Positions 1-6,217 of a DNA stretch of 9,916 nucleotides are shown in pieces (the stretch's first letter is position 1; every line of letters begins with the position of its first letter). The translations under genes were made by a program, and so were the position numbers. This DNA is from an uncultured Eubacteriales bacterium. GTDB taxonomy: Bacteria > Bacillota > Clostridia > Lachnospirales > Lachnospiraceae. Location of the stretch: the NCBI GenBank assembly GCA_902783795.1, contig CACZSO010000227.1:1-9916 (forward strand), in the 5' to 3' direction. The notes under the pieces are model-generated. The model was not told where the DNA came from and did no database searches. It was given only the letters and a program-made list of their open reading frames with translations.

Positions 1-1
1 A

Positions 2-475
2 GCGGTCAGCAGCGAGCTGTTTGTCCAGGGACTGCGGCTGAAGGTATTCGATGCGTACCGGCCAGCCTCTGCGGTAAAACATTTTGTACTCTGGGGGATC
101 GAAGACCAGGACGTCCGTATGAAACCCTACTTTTATCCGGATCTGGAAAAACAGCAGCTGTTTGCGGATGGTTATATCGCGAAACAGTCCAGCCACAGCC
201 GGGGCAGCGCAGTGGATCTGACACTGCTGGATATGAAGACCGGAAAAGAACTGGATATGGGAAGTCCTTTTGATCTTTTCAGCGAGATATCTCATCCGGA
301 CTACCGGGGCATCACCGATGAGCAGTATGAGAACCGGATGATCCTGCAGCATGCCATGGTCAGGAACGGCTTTGTGCCTATCAACTGTGAATGGTGGCAT
401 TTCATGCTGAAGAATGAACCTTATCCGGACACTTATTTTGCCTTCCCTGTATCTTCAGGCTATCTGAAGCGGTAA
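2..475 (+). CDS. VanX-type D-alanyl-D-alanine dipeptidase (peptidase M15D), 5'-truncated
   Basis: Zinc dipeptidase that would hydrolyse D-Ala-D-Ala. In vancomycin resistance this removes the normal peptidoglycan terminus; chromosomal relatives are thought to recycle or turn over cell-wall dipeptide. Only the last 157 residues are in the window, open from base 2. The M15D/VanX landmarks are all present: FDAYRP (catalytic-site Arg at visible residue 20), SSHSRGSAVDLTL (zinc ligands His65 and Asp72), and CEWWHF (catalytic Glu130, zinc ligand His133). An internal ATG at 119 is not the start, because conserved sequence including YRP lies upstream in the same frame. The N-terminus is missing, so a signal peptide or lipoprotein anchor cannot be judged. 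The next gene starts 21 bases later, suggesting co-transcription. No vanH- or vanA-like ligase is visible, so vancomycin resistance should not be assumed. The family call is firm; the biological role is not. Confidence 0.93.
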   Translation, partial: AVSSELFVQGLRLKVFDAYRPASAVKHFVLWGIEDQDVRMKPYFYPDLEKQQLFADGYIAKQSSHSRGSAVDLTLLDMKTGKELDMGSPFDLFSEISHPDYRGITDEQYENRMILQHAMVRNGFVPINCEWWHFMLKNEPYPDTYFAFPVSSGYLKR

Positions 476-484
476 AAGAAATGT

Positions 485-499
485 GAGGATATAACATTG
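485..499 (+). promoter_or_regulatory. Ribosome binding site that fixes a TTG start
   Basis: GAGG at 485-488 lies 8 bases before the TTG at 497. The first ATG in that frame, at 512, is 23 bases from the GAGG and has no Shine-Dalgarno of its own, so TTG is the better start. Confidence 0.6.
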
Positions 500-1015
500 A
501 ATAAAGCGCTGATGGTGGACCTTATCGAGACGGAACGGCTTATCCTGTTTCCCTACACAAAAGAAAATCTCCATCTTTTCAATACGGATCTGGCTGCTTT
601 TGAAAAAGCCTATGATGTGGTCTACCGGGGGGAAGAGCTGGATCATCTGCTGACAGGTTTTTTAATAAAACTGGAACAGGAGATTGCTGATGATCCGGAC
701 CACTATCTTTTCTTTACGGAATTCCTGCTGGTATTGAAAGAAAACAGCCATATCATTGGCTCCATCGACTATAAATATGTGCCGAAGGATGGTGTGACAG
801 AAGTGGGTTATGGGCTGAATCCGGCCTACTCCGGACATGGCTATATGACGGAAGCGTTAAAAGCGTTTCTGGACTTTGGGAAAGCATCAGGCGTAAAGAC
901 CGTTCTGGCAGATACATTAAAGGACAATGTCAGATCCCAGAATGTACTGAAAAAGTGCGGATTTCAATTCCTCAAAGAGGAAGAGAATCTGTGGTGGGAA
1001 AGAAAGCTGGATTGA
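497..1015 (+). CDS. GNAT-family N-acetyltransferase, RimJ/RimL-like (Acetyltransf_3)
   Basis: A 172-residue acetyl-CoA-dependent N-acetyltransferase, presumably cytosolic. The N-terminal ETERLILFPYTKENL (residues 11-25) is the usual opening of the RimJ/RimL group. Residues 87-93 (IGSIDYK) and 102-108 (EVGYGLN) form the central beta strands. YSGHGYMTEAL (111-121) is the pyrophosphate-binding motif A, in a GHG variant of the usual RGKG. NVRSQNVLKKCGF (144-156) is the C-terminal helix typical of the fold. The length is normal for the family. The substrate cannot be read from sequence: RimJ/RimL relatives modify protein N-termini, but close homologues also include antibiotic and small-metabolite acetylases. 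It sits between a VanX-like dipeptidase and an APH(3')-like kinase with gaps of about 20 bases, consistent with one transcript. A TTG start may keep translation modest. Confidence 0.9.
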   Translation: MNKALMVDLIETERLILFPYTKENLHLFNTDLAAFEKAYDVVYRGEELDHLLTGFLIKLEQEIADDPDHYLFFTEFLLVLKENSHIIGSIDYKYVPKDGVTEVGYGLNPAYSGHGYMTEALKAFLDFGKASGVKTVLADTLKDNVRSQNVLKKCGFQFLKEEENLWWERKLD

Positions 1016-1034
1016 AGATCAAAACAGAGGATAT

Positions 1035-1823
1035 ATGGTTATACCAGAGATTATAAAAAGACTGACAGAAGGGAAAAGTTATACCACCGATGATATCGGC
1101 ATGTCCGGCTCAAAGGTCCTGATCTATGATGAGTTTGTACTGAAAACGGGCAGATACCGGGAGCAGGATAAAGAAATGGTGGGCATGATGCGGTGGCTGG
1201 AAGGAAAACTCCCTGTTCCGAAGGTGCTGGTCTATGAACAGGATGGTGAGGAACAGTATCTGCTGATGAGCAGGGTCAAGGGAAAGATGGCTTGCGATCC
1301 CTTCTATATGGAACAGCCGGAAACCTTAGTAAAGATACTTGCCGAGGGGATCAGGATGCTGTGGCAGGTAGATATTTCTGACTGCCCCAGGATAAGAGAC
1401 CTGGATACAGAGCTTAAAGAAGCAGAAGACCGGATCCGAAAAGGGCAGGTAAGTATAGATGATGCGGAACCAGGCACCTTTGGTCCTGACGGCCGGTTTT
1501 CAGGCCCGGAAGCATTATTGATATGGCTTAAGGAGCATAAACCAGAGAGTGAACTGGTACTGTCCCATGGAGATTATTGTCTGCCCAATATTTTTCTGGA
1601 TGAAGACAATGTATCGGGTTTTATCGACCTGGGCGACTGCGGCATCGCGGATAAATGGAGAGATATTTCTCTCTTGTACCGAAGCCTGAAACATAACTTT
1701 GAAGGTTATTATGGAGGACAGGTATATCCCGGCTTCCATCCCGATATGCTGTATAAAGCACTGGAGTTGGAGCCTGACTGGGAGAAACTGGATTATTACA
1801 TCCTTCTGGATGAGTTATTTTGA
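1035..1823 (+). CDS. APH(3')-family aminoglycoside O-phosphotransferase homologue
   Basis: A 262-residue, full-length member of the kinase-like APH(3') family, which transfers ATP phosphate to an aminoglycoside 3'-hydroxyl. From memory, several blocks match APH(3')-IIIa closely: WLEGKLPVPKVL (54-65) and the C-terminal PDWEK followed by YYILLDELF (254-262). The nucleotide lysine is probably Lys37. The catalytic loop is HGDYCLPNIF (178-187), with base Asp180 and Mg ligand Asn185. The metal Asp198 sits in GFIDLGDCGIADKW (195-208). The position that is Arg211 in APH(3')-IIIa is Asp201 here, an unusual change beside the active site. The 183-184 LP pair resembles APH(3')-I/II rather than III. ATG at 1035 has AGAGG only 4 bases upstream, and its N-terminus aligns with IIIa residues. 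The gene is fourfold flanked by close, same-strand genes and does not look like a recent cassette, so it may be an intrinsic kinase with a different or narrower substrate. Confidence 0.9.
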   Translation: MVIPEIIKRLTEGKSYTTDDIGMSGSKVLIYDEFVLKTGRYREQDKEMVGMMRWLEGKLPVPKVLVYEQDGEEQYLLMSRVKGKMACDPFYMEQPETLVKILAEGIRMLWQVDISDCPRIRDLDTELKEAEDRIRKGQVSIDDAEPGTFGPDGRFSGPEALLIWLKEHKPESELVLSHGDYCLPNIFLDEDNVSGFIDLGDCGIADKWRDISLLYRSLKHNFEGYYGGQVYPGFHPDMLYKALELEPDWEKLDYYILLDELF

Positions 1824-1843
1824 TGAAAGGAAGGAATTATCAG

Positions 1844-2353
1844 ATGAAGACCATCTATCTGGCAGGCGGATGCTTCTGGGGGACACAGCGTTTTTTCGAC
1901 CAGTTTCCCGGGGTGATCAGCACGGAAACAGGTTATGCTAATGGGCCAAAAGAAAATCCCACCTATCAGGATGTCTGCAATGACAGCGGTCATGCGGAGA
2001 CTGTCAAGATCACTTATGATGAGGCAGTGATCAGCACACAAAAACTGTTGGAGTATTATTTTATGACTATAGACCCGGTGTCAGTGAACCAACAGGGCCA
2101 TGATAAAGGTATTCAATATCGTACCGGGATCTATTATGAAGATGCATCTTTGCTTCCCGACATCAGGAAAAAGTATGAAGAAGAGGAAGCAAAAGTCGGA
2201 GAAAAATTGGCAGTAGAGCTCATGCCGCTTGAAAACTTTTATCCGGCAGAAGAATATCATCAGAAGTATCTGGTAAAGAATCCGGAGGGCTACTGCCATA
2301 TTCCCAGGGCTTTACTGGAACTGGTGAAAGCTGAAAAAAAGAAAGAAGAGTGA
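1844..2353 (+). CDS. msrA: Peptide-methionine (S)-S-oxide reductase MsrA
   Basis: Repairs oxidised methionine by reducing methionine-S-sulfoxide, free or in proteins, using a catalytic cysteine that is recycled by thioredoxin. The 169-residue protein opens with AGGCFWG (residues 7-13, catalytic Cys10), then GHAETVKITYDE (49-60), DPVSVNQQGHDKG (77-89) and QYRTGIYY (91-98), the full MsrA motif series. Cys45 and Cys151 (in GYCHIP) are the candidate resolving cysteines. There is no fused MsrB domain. The frame is open further upstream to a TTG at 1820, but ATG 1844 is preferred: AAAGGAAGGA at 1826-1835 lies 8 bases before it, and MsrA proteins normally start a few residues before GGCFWG. It starts 20 bases after the kinase stop and is followed by a terminator, so it is the last gene of the string. 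Confidence 0.96.
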   Translation: MKTIYLAGGCFWGTQRFFDQFPGVISTETGYANGPKENPTYQDVCNDSGHAETVKITYDEAVISTQKLLEYYFMTIDPVSVNQQGHDKGIQYRTGIYYEDASLLPDIRKKYEEEEAKVGEKLAVELMPLENFYPAEEYHQKYLVKNPEGYCHIPRALLELVKAEKKKEE

Positions 2354-2365
2354 AGAGAGTCATAG

Positions 2366-2403
2366 AAAAAACCAGGGGAGACGGTTTTCGTCTCCCTGGT
2401 TTT
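2366..2403 (+). terminator. Intrinsic terminator after msrA
   Basis: A stem formed by 2371-2383 and 2389-2400 (ACCAGGG-GAGACG with CGTCTCCCTGGT, one bulged G), loop GTTTT, followed by a short T run at 2400-2403. An A run at 2366-2370 precedes it. It ends the dipeptidase-to-msrA string and separates it from the transporter operon. Confidence 0.85.
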
Positions 2404-2492
2404 ATGATGCAAGTGAATTCCAAGCTTTTCCTCCCTTCTGATAGTATAATAGATCTGAGAGCAGTTCTCTAAAAGTTATACTTATGTCAGGA

Positions 2493-2521
2493 TTGTTTTT
2501 TTGACGGTATAATGGTATAAA
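2493..2521 (+). promoter_or_regulatory. Candidate sigma-70-type promoter for the transporter operon
   Basis: TTGTTT at 2493-2498, a spacer of exactly 17, and TATAAA at 2516-2521. An overlapping TATAAT at 2508-2513 and a TTGACG at 2501-2506 make the exact elements ambiguous. The predicted start near 2528 would place the whole 2551-2610 hairpin in the 5' untranslated leader. Confidence 0.5.
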
Positions 2522-2550
2522 TACAGATAAGAATACATGACGGAAAAAGA

Positions 2551-2610
2551 GGGCCTTTATTAAGCGGGATGATATGACAAAAGACATGCTATCCTGCGTT
2601 ATAAAGACCC
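2551..2610 (+). promoter_or_regulatory. Long imperfect hairpin in the leader, ending at the Shine-Dalgarno
   Basis: Arms 2551-2578 and 2583-2610 pair over 28 positions with about five mismatches and three G-T wobbles, closing on an AAAA loop. Bases GGG/CCC and CTTTAT/ATAAAG form the outer part and CGGGAT/ATCCTG the middle. The structure ends at 2610 and the Shine-Dalgarno GAAAGGAG starts at 2611. That position suits translational control, mRNA protection or protein binding, but no known riboswitch or T-box pattern is recognised. It lacks a T run after the stem, so it is not an intrinsic terminator. Confidence 0.65.
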
Positions 2611-2622
2611 GAAAGGAGCGTA

Positions 2623-3906
2623 ATGTTTAAAAATCTCACAAAAAAGGAACGGGCCTGGGTTTTGTACGATGTAGGAAACTCGGCCTTTACCATGCTGGCC
2701 TGTTCCCTGATCCCTATCTTTTTTAAGCAGCTGGCCATAGGTGATGCGCCGGGCCAGATCACTTCGGATAAGGCGACAGCCTATTATTCTATTGCGATCG
2801 CAGTGGTGACCATCGCTATCGCTTTGCTTGGTCCCGTCCTGGGGGCCTTGGCGGATCATAAAGAAAAGAAAAAGATCTTCTTTACCACCGCTGTGGCATT
2901 AGGTGTCACAGGCTGTATCCTGAACGGATTCGCCACGACCTGGGTGGTTTTCATCGTGGTCTACATTCTGGCGAAGATCTTCTATCAGGCATCCCTGACC
3001 TTCTATGATTCCATGCTGAACGATGTTACCACGGAAGACAGGATGGACCAGGTGTCTTCCTACGGTTATGCCTGGGGTTATATCGGCTCCTGCATCCCCT
3101 TCCTGCTGGCGCTGGGGGCCTATCTTCTGGGGCCTGACATGCTGAAGGTCATTTCAAACCGGCTCTCCATGATCATCGGTTTTTCTGTGACAGGTATCTG
3201 GTGGATGCTGGTCACGCTGCCCCTGATCAGGAATTATCAGCAGATCAATTATGTAGAAGCTGAAAAAGGCGCTGTAAAGAAAGCTTTTGTGAAGATAGGC
3301 CGGACTATTAAGAAGATAGCTGTGGAAGATAAGAAAGTCCTGCTGTTTCTGATCGCCTTCTTCCTTTACATCGACGGTGTAGGCACCATTATTGATAACT
3401 GTGTCAATATCGGTACGGATCTGGGCCTGAATACGGTGGGACAGGTGATCTTTCTTCTGGCCACCCAAGTGGTTGCCTGGATAGGTTCCCTGGTCTTCGC
3501 CAGACTGTCTCTTAAATACCGGACCGTACCATTGATCCTGGTGTGTATCATAGGTTATTTTGCTGTCTGCATGTATGCCCTGGTCTTATCCAATATCTGG
3601 CATTTTGGTATCCTGGCTTTTGGTGTGGGCTGTTTCCAGGGGTCTATCCAGTCCCTGTCACGGTCATATTATTCAAAGATCATTCCCCCGGAAAACTCCG
3701 GCGAATATTTCGGGATTTACGACATCTTCGCGAAAGGTGCTTCCTTCCTGGGATCCGCTGTTATCGCAGGTGTCAAACTGGCAGGCGGTACCATCAATAT
3801 CGCCGTAGCTTCCCTGGCCATTTTCTTCGCCCTGGGCTTTGTCTTCCTGAAACTTTCGGATAAGCAGCCTATGAAAAAGGGAAGTACAGGAAAAGAAACA
3901 AAGTAA
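2623..3906 (+). CDS. MFS transporter, UMF1/Atg22-like family
   Basis: A 427-residue integral membrane protein with about 12 hydrophobic segments. It opens with ERAWVLYDVGNSAF (residues 9-22), the hallmark of the UMF1 family related to yeast Atg22, a vacuolar amino-acid effluxer. Other features are the loop LADHKEKKK (76-84), FYDSMLND (127-134), a basic central cytoplasmic loop (about 203-238), and FQGSIQSLSRSYYSKIIP (338-355) in the second half. The substrate of bacterial members is largely unknown, so efflux of amino acids or other small metabolites is inference only. The Shine-Dalgarno GAAAGGAG (2611-2618) lies 4 bases before the ATG, directly after a long leader hairpin. It is the first gene of the operon, and the ABC ATPase begins 24 bases after its stop, which suggests linked function or at least shared regulation. 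Confidence 0.9.
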   Translation: MFKNLTKKERAWVLYDVGNSAFTMLACSLIPIFFKQLAIGDAPGQITSDKATAYYSIAIAVVTIAIALLGPVLGALADHKEKKKIFFTTAVALGVTGCILNGFATTWVVFIVVYILAKIFYQASLTFYDSMLNDVTTEDRMDQVSSYGYAWGYIGSCIPFLLALGAYLLGPDMLKVISNRLSMIIGFSVTGIWWMLVTLPLIRNYQQINYVEAEKGAVKKAFVKIGRTIKKIAVEDKKVLLFLIAFFLYIDGVGTIIDNCVNIGTDLGLNTVGQVIFLLATQVVAWIGSLVFARLSLKYRTVPLILVCIIGYFAVCMYALVLSNIWHFGILAFGVGCFQGSIQSLSRSYYSKIIPPENSGEYFGIYDIFAKGASFLGSAVIAGVKLAGGTINIAVASLAIFFALGFVFLKLSDKQPMKKGSTGKETK

Positions 3907-3930
3907 ACAATATTGACAGAGAGGAACAGT

Positions 3931-4905
3931 ATGAGCCTTCAAGTATCTCATCTCCACAAAAAATATGGAACTAAGGTCGTCGTTGATGACCTTAGTTTCT
4001 CTATGTCAGGCCCCGGTGTATATGCACTTTTGGGCACGAACGGCGCAGGAAAGACTACCTCCATCCGGATGATGCTGGATATGCTGGCCCGGGACGGAGG
4101 GGAAGCTTTATGGAATGGAAAACCCCTGAGCACAGAAAGCTGCAATGTGGGCTATCTGGCTGAAGAGCGGGGCTTGTATCCGAAATACGCCCTGATGGAC
4201 CAGCTAGTGTACTTTGCCACCCTCAGGGGTGTAGCAAAAGATGAAGCAAAAAAGCGTATCCGTTCTTTGGCAGAACGGCTGGAAGTGGAAGAATATCTTT
4301 ACCCGAACCAGCCGGTAATACAGGCTGACACAGGACGCAGAAGGCCGGCGTTTGGCGTGAAAAAGGAAAAACCACGGCTGGCCGACCAGCTTTCCAAAGG
4401 TAATCAGCAGAAGATCCAGTTTATGGCAGCCATGCTTTCAGACCCGGAACTCATCGTCCTGGATGAACCATTGTCCGGTCTGGATCCGGTGAATACGGAT
4501 CTTATCCGGGATGTGATCCGCGAAGAGATAGCCAGGGGCAAGTATCTGATCATGTCCAGCCATCAGATGGCTACGGTAGAAGAATTCTGCACTGATATCA
4601 CCATTCTGGACCGTTCAAAGACAGTGCTGCAGGGAAACCTTAATGACATTAAAAAGAGCTATGGACGGGTCAATCTGCATCTGAAATGCGAGAGAGATAT
4701 CAGCGGCTATATCAAGGCTTCAGGCGCCCAGATACTCAGTGAAAAAGAGTATGAATATCAGCTGAAAGTTACGGGAGAGATCCAGGCTAACCAGCTGCTC
4801 TCACAGCTGATCAGCGCCGGGATCCCGGTGATCACCTTTGACTTAAGAGAGCCTTCCCTGCACGAGATCTTTGTGGAAAAGGTGGGTGAAGTCCATGAAG
4901 AGTAA
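3931..4905 (+). CDS. ABC transporter ATP-binding protein, NatA-like, with an insertion before the signature
   Basis: A 324-residue ATPase that would power the two permeases encoded next. Walker A is GTNGAGKT (35-42, Thr where Pro is common). The Q-loop region reads GYLAEERGLYPK (74-85), typical of the NatA/YhaQ group. The signature is LSKGNQQK (154-161), Walker B is LIVLDEP (174-180) with catalytic Glu179, the D-loop is SGLD, and the switch His is 211. The tail (about 240-324, ending IFVEKVGE) matches the C-terminal domain of this exporter group. Residues about 125-149 look like extra sequence, rich in Arg, Lys and Pro, placed between the helical domain and the signature, where relatives have only a few residues. 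ATG 3931 is chosen over an upstream TTG at 3913 because GAGG (3921-3924) is well spaced for it. Its 3' end overlaps the first permease gene by 11 bases. Confidence 0.93.
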   Translation: MSLQVSHLHKKYGTKVVVDDLSFSMSGPGVYALLGTNGAGKTTSIRMMLDMLARDGGEALWNGKPLSTESCNVGYLAEERGLYPKYALMDQLVYFATLRGVAKDEAKKRIRSLAERLEVEEYLYPNQPVIQADTGRRRPAFGVKKEKPRLADQLSKGNQQKIQFMAAMLSDPELIVLDEPLSGLDPVNTDLIRDVIREEIARGKYLIMSSHQMATVEEFCTDITILDRSKTVLQGNLNDIKKSYGRVNLHLKCERDISGYIKASGAQILSEKEYEYQLKVTGEIQANQLLSQLISAGIPVITFDLREPSLHEIFVEKVGEVHEE

Positions 4906-6217
4906 GGAACAGTTCAGAGGGACCGGTAAGGTGTTTTCCTTTACCCTGGTCCAGCTGCTTAAATCCAAGGCCAATATCATTGCCATGATCATAGCCTTCT
5001 TCTTTTCGATACTGTTGATCCCGGTCATTACTTTCTTTTCTTCCGGCAATGAAAAAGGGGGAGAGGAGCTTAAGTCGTTCTATTTTGAAAACCAGACAGA
5101 CTTTGTGATACCGGATATCAAAGAGGCCCTGGCTGAAAATGAAAACCTGAAAGATCTGGAGATAAGAGAAGGGAAACTTCCGGAAGGAGAGAAGGACACA
5201 GCAGGTGCTGTACTGATGATGGAGGAAGGAGTCCCTGCCCTTGTTTTTCTTTCCAATCCGAATCTAAAGGGGGAAGATTCGCTGAAACAGGAAGAACTTA
5301 TGTCCTGTATTTATGATGTCATAGACAGCGAGCGGCTTAGAATGGCAGGCTTTGACGAGGATACACTGCGTTTTCTGGCTAAAGGTTCTTCGCGCCAGAT
5401 ACGGTACTATAACGAACTGGATTCGGACGATGATACCCCTGATTATAGTGAAGAAGATCAGGGAGGGTTTGATCAGACGGATTATACTTCCCGCATGGGC
5501 TATTCTATTTTCCTTATGACCCTTTGTATGTATGCCGTAGGATACATAGTCCGTTCCGTGATCGAAGAAAAGGCCTCAAAACTGGTGGATCTTCTGCTGG
5601 TCAGTGTAAAGCCGGCAGCACTTTTGCTAGGTAAAGTCCTGGCGGTGCTGATTTACGTGATCCTTTATATGAGTGTCATGGTGGCAGGTGTGTTGATCTC
5701 ACTGAAGATCAGCAGCCTTTTATTCAATACATCGGCTCTTTCCGGCATCAGCGCTGTATTCACCAGCCTGAACCTTACGGGTAAAAACCTGCTCATCGTC
5801 CTGGTCACCAGCATCCTGGGCTATGTGTTTTTCGGCCTTCTGGCCGGGCTTTGCGGAGCGGGCTGCTCGAATATGGAGGAGTCCGGCGGGGCCATGTCCA
5901 CCTGTACGATCCTTATCATGGCAGGCTATATGGTCTCTATTTTTACCTCCCTGGGGAGTACTGGTGCAGCAAAAACATTATCTGTTTTTCCGGTACTGTC
6001 CGTCTTTATGGCGCCGGTGAATTATATGAAAGGACAGATAGGCATGGGTGCGGTCATCCTTTCCTGGGGGCTGCAGCTGGCGGCCATACTGCTGCTCATT
6101 TTCCTGAGTGCCAGGGTCTACAGACAGCTCATAGTTTATAATGGGAAAAGGCTTAATTTCCTTGAGATCGTGAAAATGGCGGGGAGAAAGGAGGCAGAAG
6201 ATGAAAAGGCTGCGTGA
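4895..6217 (+). CDS. ABC-2 type permease, NatB-like (subunit 1)
   Basis: A 440-residue membrane subunit of the exporter. Transmembrane segment 1 lies at about 28-48, followed by a large extracytoplasmic domain (about 50-200) and a cluster of about five membrane segments (about 202-405). This is the ABC2_membrane_3/NatB layout. The conserved coupling motif is VIEEKASKLVDLLLVSVKP (222-240) followed by LLGKVLA. The stretch just before the second membrane segment (174-196) is strikingly acidic, with about 11 Asp/Glu. ATG 4895 is preferred over TTG 4871: GGTGGG (4881-4886) is 8 bases upstream, and this start overlaps the ATPase stop in the usual translational-coupling manner. NatAB-type systems export Na+, peptides or antibiotics; the substrate here is unknown. 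It pairs with the different permease encoded immediately after it. Confidence 0.9.
   Translation: MKSKEQFRGTGKVFSFTLVQLLKSKANIIAMIIAFFFSILLIPVITFFSSGNEKGGEELKSFYFENQTDFVIPDIKEALAENENLKDLEIREGKLPEGEKDTAGAVLMMEEGVPALVFLSNPNLKGEDSLKQEELMSCIYDVIDSERLRMAGFDEDTLRFLAKGSSRQIRYYNELDSDDDTPDYSEEDQGGFDQTDYTSRMGYSIFLMTLCMYAVGYIVRSVIEEKASKLVDLLLVSVKPAALLLGKVLAVLIYVILYMSVMVAGVLISLKISSLLFNTSALSGISAVFTSLNLTGKNLLIVLVTSILGYVFFGLLAGLCGAGCSNMEESGGAMSTCTILIMAGYMVSIFTSLGSTGAAKTLSVFPVLSVFMAPVNYMKGQIGMGAVILSWGLQLAAILLLIFLSARVYRQLIVYNGKRLNFLEIVKMAGRKEAEDEKAA

Larger units (their letters stand above)
2404..2622. other. Intergenic region before the transporter operon
   Basis: This AT-rich gap of 219 bases carries the candidate promoter at 2493-2521 and the long hairpin at 2551-2610, which are listed separately. 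A TATAAT at 2445-2450 lacks a convincing -35. A short inverted repeat (AGAG, 5 bases, CTCT near 2456-2471) is too small to interpret. No protein-coding signal was seen on either strand. Confidence 0.6.

Noticed and set aside
2..475. Vancomycin-resistance cluster
   Set aside because: Only a VanX-type dipeptidase is visible. No VanH dehydrogenase, D-Ala-D-Lac ligase or VanRS regulator is present, and lone VanX homologues are common in Clostridia.
2445..2450. TATAAT just after the msrA terminator as a promoter
   Set aside because: The sequence 17 bases upstream (around AAGCTT) bears no resemblance to a -35.
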